Below, piece by piece: positions 25,555-35,365 of a stretch of DNA of 64,000 nt (its first letter is position 1; every line of letters begins with the position of its first letter). Source of the stretch: Pseudobacteriovorax antillogorgiicola (lineage in GTDB: Bacteria; Bdellovibrionota_B; Oligoflexia; Oligoflexales; Oligoflexaceae); assembly GCF_900177345.1 (NCBI RefSeq), contig NZ_FWZT01000007.1, forward strand, positions 62,001-126,000, written 5' to 3'. Below the pieces are notes generated by a model. That model saw only the letters and a list, made by a program, of their open reading frames with translations. It was not told the origin of the DNA and made no database searches. The position numbers and the translations under genes are program-made.

Positions 25555-26916
25555 TACCCGAGGCAGCTCTTGCAGAAGAGAGTCGGTGTTGTAGAACGAC
25601 GGATTGGGAATCCCTTGAATCCCCCAAACCATCTCTAAACGCTGTGAAACGTCCTTTCGAGGGCTGATTGCAATGATCGGTGTTTTCGGTCGCCACTTGG
25701 AAATAGAGCGTGCGATAGAGCCTGTAAGTGTCAGACATACGATGGCTTTGGCATTTAGAGCATCAGCAGCTTCGCAAGCTGAAAGAGCGATGGATTCATT
25801 AACTTCCCAATCCTTGCGTGATGGTCTTTCTTGAAGGCTAAATCGTGATGGCCTCTTGAAAGTCCAAGCCTCGACCTCTTTAATGATGTCAGACATCCGC
25901 TTTACTGCCTGAACAGGGTAACGGCCACTGGCGACTTCTCCAGATAACATAAGGCAGTCAGCACCGTCGAGAACACCGTTGGCCACATCAGCAACTTCTG
26001 CAAGGCTGGCGCGGGGGTTTTTGATCATGGACTCTAACATTTGAGTGGCTATGATTACCGGCTTGCCGTGCTTTGTAGCAGCTCGAATGATGGTCCTTTG
26101 CAGGTTCGGAACACGCTCGACATTGGCTTCTACACCAAGATCGCCGCGAGCCACCATCAGCCCATCAGCTTCCTGGGCTATTTCATCGATGGTATCGATC
26201 GCTGGCAGCTTTTCGATTTTCGCAACTACGGGAACATCCGAACCGAGGGCTCGGATCATGGACTTGATCTGGCGGATGTCAGCCGGGTCTTGAACGAAGG
26301 AGAGAGCTACATAGTCAACATTATTTGCAATGCCAAACAAGAGGTCTTTGCTGTCCTTATCTGTCATAGCCGGAAGCGAGAGTTTGGAATCAGGAAAGTT
26401 AACCCCTTTTCGGTTCTTGAGCGTACCGCCTTCTTGGACTGTGACATGCACTGTATCATGTTTAACATCAGTCACTTCTAAGATCAGAAGACCATCATCC
26501 ATCATGACCCGTTGACCTTTAGAGACGTCATGAGTCAAGCCCCGGTAGTCAATGGGTATCACCTTCGCTTCTTTTTGTTCGACACCATAGCGCAGGGAGT
26601 AAGTCTCTCCTTTGACAATCTGCATCTGATCGCCCATGAGCTTGCCAACACGGATCTTGGGGCCTTGAAGGTCTTGGAGAATCGCAACTGGCTTGCCTGT
26701 TTCTTGGGCGATCTGGCGGATAGAATGGATATTCTTCAAATGTGTAGCGTGATCACCGTGGGAAAAATTTAGCCGGGCAATATTGAGCCCAGCTTCTACC
26801 AGCTTCTTTTGAGTTTCATAGTCAGATGATGAGGGACCTAGGGTGCCAATGATCTTGGTATGGCGAACGAGGTTGGGTTCGTAGGTGCCTTCGGAAGTAC
26901 TGGTAGTATTTGACAT
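25444..26916 (-). CDS. pyk: Pyruvate kinase
   Basis: Glycolytic phosphoenolpyruvate to pyruvate with ATP formation. About 490 residues. Motifs: TKIIGTLGPSS, RLNFSHGDH, DLQGPKIRVG, DYVALSFVQDPADI, VVAKIEKLPAID, MVARGDLGVE and IATQMLESMI; the allosteric-type C-domain ends VVITAGIPI...NMIKINRIP. ATG 26916 is preceded by AAGGAT; upstream in-frame codons do not match the family. Its 3' end overlaps the convergent GGDEF gene by 111 bp. It diverges from the large kinase gene, sharing a 211-bp promoter region. Confidence 0.95.
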   Translation of the reverse strand: MSNTTSTSEGTYEPNLVRHTKIIGTLGPSSSDYETQKKLVEAGLNIARLNFSHGDHATHLKNIHSIRQIAQETGKPVAILQDLQGPKIRVGKLMGDQMQIVKGETYSLRYGVEQKEAKVIPIDYRGLTHDVSKGQRVMMDDGLLILEVTDVKHDTVHVTVQEGGTLKNRKGVNFPDSKLSLPAMTDKDSKDLLFGIANNVDYVALSFVQDPADIRQIKSMIRALGSDVPVVAKIEKLPAIDTIDEIAQEADGLMVARGDLGVEANVERVPNLQRTIIRAATKHGKPVIIATQMLESMIKNPRASLAEVADVANGVLDGADCLMLSGEVASGRYPVQAVKRMSDIIKEVEAWTFKRPSRFSLQERPSRKDWEVNESIALSACEAADALNAKAIVCLTLTGSIARSISKWRPKTPIIAISPRKDVSQRLEMVWGIQGIPNPSFYNTDSLLQELPRVLKELNVAESGDVVVITAGIPINKMKPTNMIKINRIP

Positions 26917-27127
26917 ATGATATCCTTGCATACAATTCTCATTCCAGAGCAGACGCTCCGCATCTGTTTTATCAGCAACACCATTTAAGTAAAGAGATAT
27001 TAGCTCGGTGAAGCTCAAGTTGCTACCAATCCCACCGATCAATACATCAGGACGATAAAATTACACACAATCGAATTTTGGTCGCATGGTAAAATATGCA
27101 GATTAGTCGCGTATTTCAGGGGTCTTA

Positions 27128-30100
27128 GTGGCAAGGAATAGCAAGCTTATTGGAGCTATCATAGCCGACCGCTACTGTATCACCAATGAAATTGGTGCCG
27201 GTGGTATGGGGCGGGTGTACTCTGCTATTCCCTTTGATGATCCTTCGCAAAATGTGGCAATCAAAGTTATCGTTCGGGATCGCAAGCTAAACTACGAAGA
27301 CTTACTCCGATTTCAAAAGGAAGCCGCTTTGATGAGCCGGCTCCACCATCCCAATATTATTTCCTTCCATGAGTTGGGTCTTATCGAACCCGGCGCGTCC
27401 AAAGCCCTATCTGGGGGCTACTACATCGTTATGGAAATCGCTCAAGGGCAGGACCTAAAGAAAACTTTGCAACAAGGAAGGCAGGACCTAGAGTTCTTTT
27501 TCCAAGTGGGTTTGCAGGTTAGCTCTGCACTGGAGTACACCCATAGCAAAAACATCATTCACCGGGATATAAAGCCCCAGAATATCATCGTCGGAGGCTC
27601 GTTAAAGGAAGACGATCAAAACAGTGATCTGATGGTCAAAGTACTGGATTTTGGTGTTGCAAAGCTCGCTGAAATCAACCAGTTTGAAGGGGCCCGCGAT
27701 ATTGCAGGCACCCCAATGTACATGGCTCCTGAGACTTCAGAATATCTGGATGCCCCTGTGGACCACCGTTCTGATCTGTACGCCTTGGGCTGTGTCGTGT
27801 ATGAGATCCTTGCTGGTCGACCGCCGTTTGCTGCGGGTTCGAAGGATAAACTGGCCCGCGAACATGCATATACGAAGCCAGAGCCAATCTCGACGCTCCG
27901 TCCTGAGGTTCCTGACTACATCAACGATATCGTCCTCAAGCTTCTTGCCAAACATCCCAACGACCGCTACCAAACGGCCTTCGGTCTCCACGTTGACTTA
28001 CAGAAAGCCCGGCGCTGTTTCCACCAAGGCCTTGCATTCTTCGATGTTTCCACCGCCCTAGCGCGATATGATGGTCTAAGAATCATGACTGGTAGCCTTG
28101 ATTTGATTGGTCGAGAGAAAGAGTTCCAACTGCTAGTGGATAACTATACCGCGATTTCTAAAGGCCGTGGGCGCAGCCGCTTGTCGGTTGTCCATGGCGA
28201 AGCCGGTAGTGGTAAGAGTCGCCTGCTCAATGAGATGCGCTCTTACCTCGCAAAACATAAGATTCGCTATGTGTCTACATCGTTCTCTCGCCATGAAAAT
28301 AACCTACCATTCAATGCCCTTGCCAATGGTTTGAACGAATATTTGATTAAGGTTTTGAAGAGTCAGCAGCTGGAAGCCGAAGAGATCAGAAGCAAGGTTA
28401 AGGCGTTGTTGGGCAATACCGCGGATTTGGTTGCTAAGGTTGTACCTGGATTGAAGCCCTATATCTACGACCACATTGAGGACGTGGAGTTGGGCGCCCA
28501 CGATGAGCTAGATCGAGACTTCGACTTCCCTGCTTTTGCCAAAGCGTTTTCAGATTTCACTCGCTGTCTCACTTCTGACAATCAACCCATCGTATTTATA
28601 TTCGATGATATGCATTGGGCAGATCAAAAAAGCATTGAGCTTGTGGATCGTTTCTTTAGTCACAATAACTCACAACGATTTTATTTAATTGTCAGCTATA
28701 GTGAAGGCGCTTCCCACGACCAGGAGCATTTTCACCGCTTTGTTCAAAAGTTTGAAAAGCTACGCCGTCGCTACAGCGAGGTGCATGTGGGAGCTTTGGA
28801 GCCTGAAGCCGTAGGGGAGCTGACACGAATCATGCTCAACACTGAGCAGCAATTGGAGTCCGACCTTGTCGGGTATCTGACGGGAAAAACCAAAGGTAAT
28901 CCACTCTATCTCGTTGAGCTGGTTCGCTCATTGGTAGCGAAAGATTTTATTAGTCTTGACGAAACCTCAGGGGTATGGAGCTATGACACCAAGGCTATCA
29001 AAAATACCAAGGTTCTTCTCGATTCTATCGATCTGACTTTGAATCGTGTCCTAGAGTACGACTCCGTTGATCAGTCGGTTCTAGAAGTCGCGTCGGTCGT
29101 GGGAACATCATTCCACTTTGAAATGCTTATGACGGATGCCTCCCTGCAAGCCATTACGGTGATGAGAGCTTTGCAGAGAGCGATGTCCGACTACCTTATT
29201 GTTCGAAGCAATGATATTGACGATCTGAAACACCTTGGCAAATCATTTGCTTTCTCCCACCATCGCATCCGCGAGTCCATTAAAGACGCGATTCCACTAG
29301 AGCGTCGGCAGGAGCTACATAAGCAGATCGCCCTGAAACTGCAAAGCTTGCTACCTGAACCCTTAACGCAAACGGTGTTTACCCTTGCTCACCACTTTAA
29401 TCAGGCTCTAGGTGAAAATCCGGGAGCGAAAGCGGAAGCTCAGCAAGATATTGTCATGCTGGCTTTCAAGTACAATGTGATGGCCGGCGAGAAGGCTTAT
29501 GAGATCCGCGCCTTAGTTTCAGCTGAGCGTTATTTCCGAAATGCCTACAAGTTGTTCCATCTTCTGGACAGCAATAAGACAGCCAATATGAAAAAACATG
29601 TACTCAATAAGTTGGGTGACGTCCTTGGGACTGAGAAGCAGTACTCCCAAGCGATAAAATTCTATGGCGAACTACTCCACTTCAATCCAACACGGAGCGA
29701 ATTCTCCGCTGTAACCTATAAGATGATCTATTTCGGGATGCTGAATGGGGTCGTTTCAGAGTCTCTAACGCAACTCGACTTCGTTTTAAAGCGACTCAAA
29801 ATGCCCCTCGCAAGGCCTCACTGGAGCCAGATCATACGCCTCTATTTGCAAGCACTTATAGTTGCAGTTTTCGGAGAAAAAAGCTCGATTCTTCGAAAGT
29901 TGAATATCTTAGCGAAGTCGCTAAACAAGCGCCGCGACCTCGCCAAAGAAGGGTTTCATCCTGTAAAGCTTTATCATCTTGGTCAGGCGATCGCCCTAAC
30001 CCAAAATCGAAAGTTGGCCTTGGCCTATCACTGGCGGGCCCTTCGACTATGTCTTCGCGGCAAGGCGAGTCCGGACGCAGTCCTGCGGACATTCGGCGAT

Positions 30101-32545
30101 TTAGGTATTATTCTAGGCTACTTTGGCTTCAAGAAAGCTGCCTACTATGTGGTGGATGAAGCGATCGCCCTTTCAAAGAAGGAAGGTCTGGAGAGAACGT
30201 ATGGTTATCTCCTCTCTATGAGAACTTTGACACTCGACCATTTTCAAGGCAAGTTTGAAGACTACGAAGCTAATATCACCGAAGCTATGCGCCATGTCAG
30301 CTACGAGAACAGTCAGCAACTGATAGTACAAGGCATTCTTTTTAGAATGTACCAGCACATGACCAAGGGCCGCCATGAAGAGGTTGCCCATCTGGTGAAG
30401 CAGCTGCCCCTCCACCTTAGGACGAGGCACTGGTTGAGCCCCCGAGGGGTGTGTATCTATTTATTCAGTTTGCTTTTGAAGGATGCCCGGGAACAGATTG
30501 TCTTGCATAAAGGTTACCTAAAACGCCGGGAAGAGGTCGGTGCGCGCCGTCAGGGCTTATTCCTATTTATGGCGGAAACGATCATTTTCTTCTCAATGGG
30601 TGAGATCGAAAAAGCTTACACCTCATATCTGAAGTCGCTCAAGACCTATACCAGTTTCACTCATGGGTTTATGTTTCCTTATGAAGAAGACTTTACCATG
30701 ATTTTCTTATTGTTTTTTCCGAGCATTTTCACCCATGAGTATCAAAACTTTGATTGGGATATGAGGGAGCTGAAGGACGAATTTCGCTACATTGATCGAC
30801 GGGCATCGCAGCGGGAGTTCCAAAGCCGACCAGCACCCTGCTTGGTGCAAGCGCGGCTAGAAGAGCTGCTCGTGGGCAAGGCAACAAAAGTAAAATACGA
30901 TCGCGCCCTTAAAGCATCGCGGGTATCTCAGGATGTGCTCGTTGAGCTCATCACTCAGTACTGGTTCGGGCGGCACTTGCTTAAAGACCAGCAGATGAGC
31001 CGAAAAGAGTATATCTATAAGATGCATATGAATGCTCGAAACTTAGGTCTATCCATGCTTGAGAATATGGCAGCATCGGTTCTAGAAGAGTATAAATTCC
31101 CTGTGCCAGGGTCTGAAAGAGTTTCCAATAGTGAAGATGACCGTGTTCAAAATCAGCTGTCGCGGCTTGGCAAGGAAGCCATCGCGTTGACCCATGGTGC
31201 TCTATCCAAAGATTTGCCGTCGGTGGATGCCCTTAATAAGTCTCTACGAGCCTTACGCAGGAATTATTCATTTAAGTTTGTTCATTTGATCTTAGAACCT
31301 CACTTGCAGCAGGAGAATCCCTCACCGTTCTCAAGCGATAAGCGTAGCACTCGCGTCAATCGGCTGATTACTGATTATGCGGGCTCCTACATGGCGGTAA
31401 GGTCGACGCTTTTTATTCCTGAAGGCGATGCTCCTTGGAATCGAGATGATCATGAGTTGTCTGCAAGTACCGTGTTTCAGGGACGGGATGGGGGATCGTC
31501 GATCAGCCTTGGCAATGTAGAAGCTCCGTCGGAAGATATGGAAGATACGATGGTCTTGGAAGGTACCGTTGATATTGCGGGCGGCAGCAACCAAGAAGAC
31601 AAGGCTAAGAGTCGCGATGGCAAGTCTCCTAGCTTGAACACTCTGGTACCTGTTAAATATGCCAATCAAAACTTGGGTATCGTCTTGCTCGAAAAAACGG
31701 AATTGGATCGAGGGGACTCGACCCAGAGCCGTCAAGATCTTGACTATTTTGGGGCCTACCTTGGGCTTTGGCTACGCTACGATACCATCATGGGAAAATC
31801 AGAGTTTAACCCTAACTACTATTACCGATCTGGCCATAGCTACATAGAAAATTGTCCATGGCTCGACATGTGGCCAGAGGGCAGCTTAAGGGGCAGCCGG
31901 GAGTCGACCTGGTACTTGGGTTTAGCCTTGTCGACAAAGGAGTATCTCCTCGTCTACTGCCGTTTGAATGGCATCGAAGAGATCCGAGAAGATATCAGCC
32001 AGAGGGTTTGGTATCACTTGCTGGCGATGCGGAGCTTATTTGTTGCTAAAGACAAAAAGGTCGTTTCGTGGGAAGACCTCCATGAAGAGATAGCCAAAGT
32101 ACTCTATTCAACCGATCGGGTGCGGCGGCTGGAAGCCATTTCCATTGCCTTCAGTATTATGAACCGCGACACCCACGACATTATTAGCGGTCATTTTGGG
32201 CCGTCGAGGCCTCTAGTGTTAGGGCGTGTCAATGAAGTCGTGCCTCAGGACCGCGTGGTCCTCAATATGATGAATGGTAGGAGTCTTCGATTTTGGAGGG
32301 TCGAAACTACCCTTGAAATGGGAGCCATCTACATTTTGACTCATGATTCGAGCAAGCTTGACGAAATCCAGATGCAGGCTTTGGAAAAGGTAAACTTTTT
32401 TGGCAGTTCTTTAGAAAAAAAGAGACAAACCTTTTTACTATATTTAAAACAGGTACTTGTCGCAGGGCACGTTCCGCGATACTTTGTTGCTGCCACAAGG
32501 CACAGTGGACAAACAAATTTAGAGCAATTAGACAAGGCTGAGTAG
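27128..32545 (+). CDS. Giant Ser/Thr kinase - AAA ATPase - TPR - GAF - SpoIIE-like pseudophosphatase
   Basis: 1805-residue cytosolic regulator. Kinase (about 14-280): GAGGMGRVY, VAIKVI, HRDIKPQNII, DFGVAKL and GTPMYMAPE, all intact. AAA_16-type NTPase (about 325-600): GEAGSGKSRLL (Walker A) and IVFIFDDMHWAD (Walker B). A long helical TPR-like region (about 720-1400) follows. A GAF-like segment (about 1430-1570) contains LVPVKYANQNLGIVLLEK. The C-terminus (about 1590-1745) follows the PP2C/SpoIIE strand order but lacks the metal-binding Asp residues (GHFGPSRP, THDSS). GTG start behind CAGGGG. Related to the STKc-AAA sensor kinases; signal and targets unknown. Confidence 0.85.
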   Translation: MARNSKLIGAIIADRYCITNEIGAGGMGRVYSAIPFDDPSQNVAIKVIVRDRKLNYEDLLRFQKEAALMSRLHHPNIISFHELGLIEPGASKALSGGYYIVMEIAQGQDLKKTLQQGRQDLEFFFQVGLQVSSALEYTHSKNIIHRDIKPQNIIVGGSLKEDDQNSDLMVKVLDFGVAKLAEINQFEGARDIAGTPMYMAPETSEYLDAPVDHRSDLYALGCVVYEILAGRPPFAAGSKDKLAREHAYTKPEPISTLRPEVPDYINDIVLKLLAKHPNDRYQTAFGLHVDLQKARRCFHQGLAFFDVSTALARYDGLRIMTGSLDLIGREKEFQLLVDNYTAISKGRGRSRLSVVHGEAGSGKSRLLNEMRSYLAKHKIRYVSTSFSRHENNLPFNALANGLNEYLIKVLKSQQLEAEEIRSKVKALLGNTADLVAKVVPGLKPYIYDHIEDVELGAHDELDRDFDFPAFAKAFSDFTRCLTSDNQPIVFIFDDMHWADQKSIELVDRFFSHNNSQRFYLIVSYSEGASHDQEHFHRFVQKFEKLRRRYSEVHVGALEPEAVGELTRIMLNTEQQLESDLVGYLTGKTKGNPLYLVELVRSLVAKDFISLDETSGVWSYDTKAIKNTKVLLDSIDLTLNRVLEYDSVDQSVLEVASVVGTSFHFEMLMTDASLQAITVMRALQRAMSDYLIVRSNDIDDLKHLGKSFAFSHHRIRESIKDAIPLERRQELHKQIALKLQSLLPEPLTQTVFTLAHHFNQALGENPGAKAEAQQDIVMLAFKYNVMAGEKAYEIRALVSAERYFRNAYKLFHLLDSNKTANMKKHVLNKLGDVLGTEKQYSQAIKFYGELLHFNPTRSEFSAVTYKMIYFGMLNGVVSESLTQLDFVLKRLKMPLARPHWSQIIRLYLQALIVAVFGEKSSILRKLNILAKSLNKRRDLAKEGFHPVKLYHLGQAIALTQNRKLALAYHWRALRLCLRGKASPDAVLRTFGDLGIILGYFGFKKAAYYVVDEAIALSKKEGLERTYGYLLSMRTLTLDHFQGKFEDYEANITEAMRHVSYENSQQLIVQGILFRMYQHMTKGRHEEVAHLVKQLPLHLRTRHWLSPRGVCIYLFSLLLKDAREQIVLHKGYLKRREEVGARRQGLFLFMAETIIFFSMGEIEKAYTSYLKSLKTYTSFTHGFMFPYEEDFTMIFLLFFPSIFTHEYQNFDWDMRELKDEFRYIDRRASQREFQSRPAPCLVQARLEELLVGKATKVKYDRALKASRVSQDVLVELITQYWFGRHLLKDQQMSRKEYIYKMHMNARNLGLSMLENMAASVLEEYKFPVPGSERVSNSEDDRVQNQLSRLGKEAIALTHGALSKDLPSVDALNKSLRALRRNYSFKFVHLILEPHLQQENPSPFSSDKRSTRVNRLITDYAGSYMAVRSTLFIPEGDAPWNRDDHELSASTVFQGRDGGSSISLGNVEAPSEDMEDTMVLEGTVDIAGGSNQEDKAKSRDGKSPSLNTLVPVKYANQNLGIVLLEKTELDRGDSTQSRQDLDYFGAYLGLWLRYDTIMGKSEFNPNYYYRSGHSYIENCPWLDMWPEGSLRGSRESTWYLGLALSTKEYLLVYCRLNGIEEIREDISQRVWYHLLAMRSLFVAKDKKVVSWEDLHEEIAKVLYSTDRVRRLEAISIAFSIMNRDTHDIISGHFGPSRPLVLGRVNEVVPQDRVVLNMMNGRSLRFWRVETTLEMGAIYILTHDSSKLDEIQMQALEKVNFFGSSLEKKRQTFLLYLKQVLVAGHVPRYFVAATRHSGQTNLEQLDKAE

Positions 32546-32585
32546 GGGTCTATACCCGCTGGCCGAATGAAACTAAAATGTACTA

Positions 32586-32707
32586 AGAGGCTGTCTGAAA
32601 AGCCTACTATCAAGGCTTAATGAAGATGAAAAAACCTAAGATCATTTATCAAACTTAGGCTTTTTATCGAGACATATCGCAGGGGTTGGACTTTTCAGAC
32701 AGCCTCT
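32586..32707. repeat. MITE-like element with perfect 17-bp terminal inverted repeats
   Basis: AGAGGCTGTCTGAAAAG at 32586-32602 is exactly repeated in inverse at 32691-32707. Between them lies an inner hairpin (CCTAAG...CTTAGG followed by CTTTTT) that could act as a terminator for the kinase gene. A diverged relative lies at 39559-39681. There is no ORF, and no clear target duplication. The ends resemble those of IS families with GAGGCTGTC-type termini, so a non-autonomous derivative is plausible. Confidence 0.75.
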
Positions 32708-32751
32708 GAAGCATTGAACATAGTTTTGTTTCTTGATTAAGGAGTATTTAA

Positions 32752-32946
32752 ATGGGTTTACCTGGCGCGACAGAAATGCTGATTATTGCAGGTGTGATTG
32801 TACTTCTGTTCGGAGCTTCCAAGTTGCCCAAACTTGGTGGTGCTGTAGGCGAAAGTATTAAGAACTTCAAAAAGGGAATCAAAGAAGATACTCCGAAGCT
32901 ATCTGAGGACAATAAAGAAGACAAAGACGACGAGGCTAAAAGCTAA
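32752..32946 (+). CDS. tatA: Sec-independent translocase protein TatA
   Basis: Pore-forming subunit of the twin-arginine export system. 64 residues: one membrane helix (about 6-22), the hinge FGASKLPKLG, an amphipathic helix (GGAVGESIKNFKKGIKE) and an acidic tail. The FGxxKLPxLG signature is decisive. AAGGAG lies 9 nt before the ATG. No tatB or tatC is visible. The region just upstream is the MITE-like element, so the promoter may sit within or immediately beyond it. Confidence 0.93.
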   Translation: MGLPGATEMLIIAGVIVLLFGASKLPKLGGAVGESIKNFKKGIKEDTPKLSEDNKEDKDDEAKS

Positions 32947-33201
32947 TTTCACTCCCTAACGTCGTCGTCTCGGCTCGTCGTCCCGGAAGCCTGTTCAGCT
33001 GAATCAAGCTCCGTGACGCCCCTTTCCAGCCAATGAGTCGTGGTTGTAGTGACATTCGTCCTCTATCGCCTTAAATTATTGCGAGAAATGCCTGGGTTAA
33101 CATCCTAGAGAGCTTGACAAAGTAGGCCAGCTCGTGAGTAGCATTGGGTGTAGTTTTGTTTTGGGAGCGGTTTAGCCGCGACTCTGATTGCGGAGGTTGA
33201 G

Positions 33202-34134
33202 TTGACCCTGCTGAATAGTCTGCTTGAAAAGAAGTTAGTTCTTGTTACCGGTAAGGGAGGAATAGGCAAATCGCTCACGGCTGCGTCTATCGCTCAGTAC
33301 GCCGCGTCTCAAGGCAAAAAAGTTTGTCTGGTCGAGTCCAATGCCCAAGAGCAGCTTGCGCCTTTATTTGGTCAAGAGCGAGTCGGGCATAAACTGCAAG
33401 AGCTTAGTCCGAACTTGTTTGCCATAAATCTGAATCCACAAGACAATTTCCGTGACTTTGTAGTTCTGCACCTTGGCTTTGCTAAGCTTTTTGAAAAAGT
33501 TTTTACCAAGCCCCTTGTGAAGAGCTTCATTAACATGCTGCCTGGCATCTCGGAGCTGACGCTTCTGGGGCGACTCTACTACTTTAGTCAACTGGATGAC
33601 AAACATAACTTTGACATGGTTGTCCTTGATGGCTTTGCATCGGGGCACTTCATGAGTTTACTCAAGACTCCAGATGCAGTTTTAGATTCAGGAATGGTAG
33701 GGCCGGTGATCAAAGAAACGAAAATGGTCAAAGACTTCATTTTCGATGAACGTTACGTTTCAGTTGTATTAGTGACGATGCCCGAAAATTTGATCGTTAG
33801 CGAAGCGATAGACTTTTCAGAGCGCTTTAAGACTGAGATTCCTGTGCCCCACAGCCATGTGATCGTCAATCGTTGCTTGCTGCTTGATGAGTCGGAAGAG
33901 CAAGCGCTAAAATCTGCTAGCTCTATGGAGCTTGCTGTTCGGTATATGAAAGCCCGCTTAGAATCTGAATCTTCGAGCCTGCAACGTCTGAAGCAGGGGT
34001 TGCATAATATCTACCAGGGGCTGCAAAAAGAGCCACAGCTTCTTTTGCTTCCTGATTTGGGCGCTGTTGATGAGCCACTCTCTGGGCAATTTGCAAGGTC
34101 TTGGTTCGATCAAGCTGAAGGGGTTTCGTTTTGA
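33202..34134 (+). CDS. ArsA/GET3-family P-loop ATPase, first of a pair
   Basis: 310 residues. The deviant Walker A GKGGIGKSLTAASIA is of the ArsA/MinD type (GKGGxGK). MVVLDGFASGHFMSLLKTPDAV resembles the switch II region with the family's D-x-x-x-x-G-H. The TTG start at 33202 has GGAGG 7 nt upstream. It overlaps the following ArsA paralogue by 4 nt (TTGA), so the two are co-translated and probably form a heterodimer. No arsenic genes are near; a role in targeting membrane proteins, as for GET3, is only one possibility. Confidence 0.82.
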   Translation: MTLLNSLLEKKLVLVTGKGGIGKSLTAASIAQYAASQGKKVCLVESNAQEQLAPLFGQERVGHKLQELSPNLFAINLNPQDNFRDFVVLHLGFAKLFEKVFTKPLVKSFINMLPGISELTLLGRLYYFSQLDDKHNFDMVVLDGFASGHFMSLLKTPDAVLDSGMVGPVIKETKMVKDFIFDERYVSVVLVTMPENLIVSEAIDFSERFKTEIPVPHSHVIVNRCLLLDESEEQALKSASSMELAVRYMKARLESESSSLQRLKQGLHNIYQGLQKEPQLLLLPDLGAVDEPLSGQFARSWFDQAEGVSF

Positions 34135-35252
34135 ATATAAGTGACATTTCAGGGCCAGTGCTGGATCTGGTAAAAAATAATCGAGTCATTGTCACCTTGG
34201 GGTCTGGAGGCGTCGGCAAGACGACAACCTCGGTTGCCCTGGCCGTTTTAGGAGCGATGCTTGGTAAGAAGGTCGGGCTTTTGAGTATCGATCCTGCTAA
34301 ACGCCTTGCCGATGCTATGGGAATTAAACTTGGCAGTAGCTTAAGCAAGGTGGAGTTTGCTGCTGATAGCGGGGTCACGGGCAGCGTCTATGGCGCTATG
34401 CTGGATCAAAAGGCTGTCTTCGATGAGATGGTTGAAAAGTGGGCACCATCACAAAAAGTTAAAGATAAGATCTACGCAAACAGTATCTATAAAGAAGTAT
34501 CTGCAAACTTGGGCGGACCCTTGGAGTATATGGCTCTTGCCAAGTTACAAAGTATGTCTGAGGATAAGAGCTTTGATTTGATTGTGCTGGATACTCCACC
34601 GGACACCCATGCGTTGGATTTTTTACAGCGGCCGGATGCCCTTTCAGGCTTTACCGATGGGGGTGTCATGACTTGGCTCATCAAGCCTTTCTACATGGCA
34701 CAAAAATTGGGGGCGGGCAAGCTCTTGAAAGCGAGTGGTCGCTTGATGTCTGGAATTTCGAATGTCACTGGGGTGAAGATGCTGCAGTTGCTATCGGAAT
34801 TTCTAGTTCTTATGGAAGATGTCATCAAAGGCTTTGCCGTTGCAGGCAATCAAGTTTCCGAGCTATTGAAAAGCAGCGATACAAGTTTTATCTTAGTTGC
34901 TGCACCAAACAACGCTGCTGTGCGCTCTGCAGAATGTCTGCTCGATGAGCTAGGTCGCAACCAATTTCCGTTGGGTGGCTTATTCGTCAATCGCTGCTTA
35001 GCAAGTGATCTGGAACAAAGCCTGGCTCACTTTGAACACGATCCAAAGGCTGGAAATACCCCTGGGGTAAACTTACTGCTAAAGAAAAGGGATCACGGCA
35101 AGGATCTGCTTGCGAAGCTAAAGAGCCATATGGAACGAACCTTCGGTGATCGGACCCCCATGATTAAAGTTGAAGAGCATAAACAGTTTATTCACTCTCT
35201 TGAATCTCTCTTAAGTTTTTCTCATGCTGTCGCGGGTGCTGCAAAGATCTAG
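34131..35252 (+). CDS. ArsA/GET3-family P-loop ATPase, second of a pair
   Basis: 373 residues. Walker A GSGGVGKTTTSVALA, then LLSIDPAKRLADAMG (switch I region with Asp) and LIVLDTPPDTHALDFLQRP (switch II, D-T-x-P-x-T-H), all matching ArsA-type anion-transporting ATPases. The sequence is closer to the canonical family than its partner. TTG start overlapping the upstream stop. It is followed after 113 nt by mlaE on the same strand; whether the pair serves the Mla system is unknown. Confidence 0.85.
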   Translation: MNISDISGPVLDLVKNNRVIVTLGSGGVGKTTTSVALAVLGAMLGKKVGLLSIDPAKRLADAMGIKLGSSLSKVEFAADSGVTGSVYGAMLDQKAVFDEMVEKWAPSQKVKDKIYANSIYKEVSANLGGPLEYMALAKLQSMSEDKSFDLIVLDTPPDTHALDFLQRPDALSGFTDGGVMTWLIKPFYMAQKLGAGKLLKASGRLMSGISNVTGVKMLQLLSEFLVLMEDVIKGFAVAGNQVSELLKSSDTSFILVAAPNNAAVRSAECLLDELGRNQFPLGGLFVNRCLASDLEQSLAHFEHDPKAGNTPGVNLLLKKRDHGKDLLAKLKSHMERTFGDRTPMIKVEEHKQFIHSLESLLSFSHAVAGAAKI

Positions 35253-35365
35253 AATCCACGGGAAGCGCTTGTCTGAAAAGCCTGAGCGTTCCTAAAGACC
35301 TAGGCAGTCCCCGTGATGCGGTGTATGATGGCGAATGAATTTGGCCTGGCGTGAAAGGAGCTTTC

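Noticed and set aside
26041-26481. 146-codon plus-strand ORF inside pyk
   Set aside because: It lies fully antisense to a well conserved enzyme, with no SD and no recognisable protein pattern.
32586-32707. CRISPR repeat or complete insertion sequence
   Set aside because: There is no repeat-spacer periodicity and no transposase; the unit is only 122 bp.
32947-33201. Small RNA or ORF between tatA and the ArsA pair
   Set aside because: A TTGACA at 33115 has only a weak -10 19 nt away, and no stable fold, terminator or SD-led ORF is visible.
35269-35282. Third copy of the MITE-like element
   Set aside because: Only TGTCTGAAAAGCCT matches one end of the 32586 element; no second end or inner block is present, so it may be a remnant or chance.
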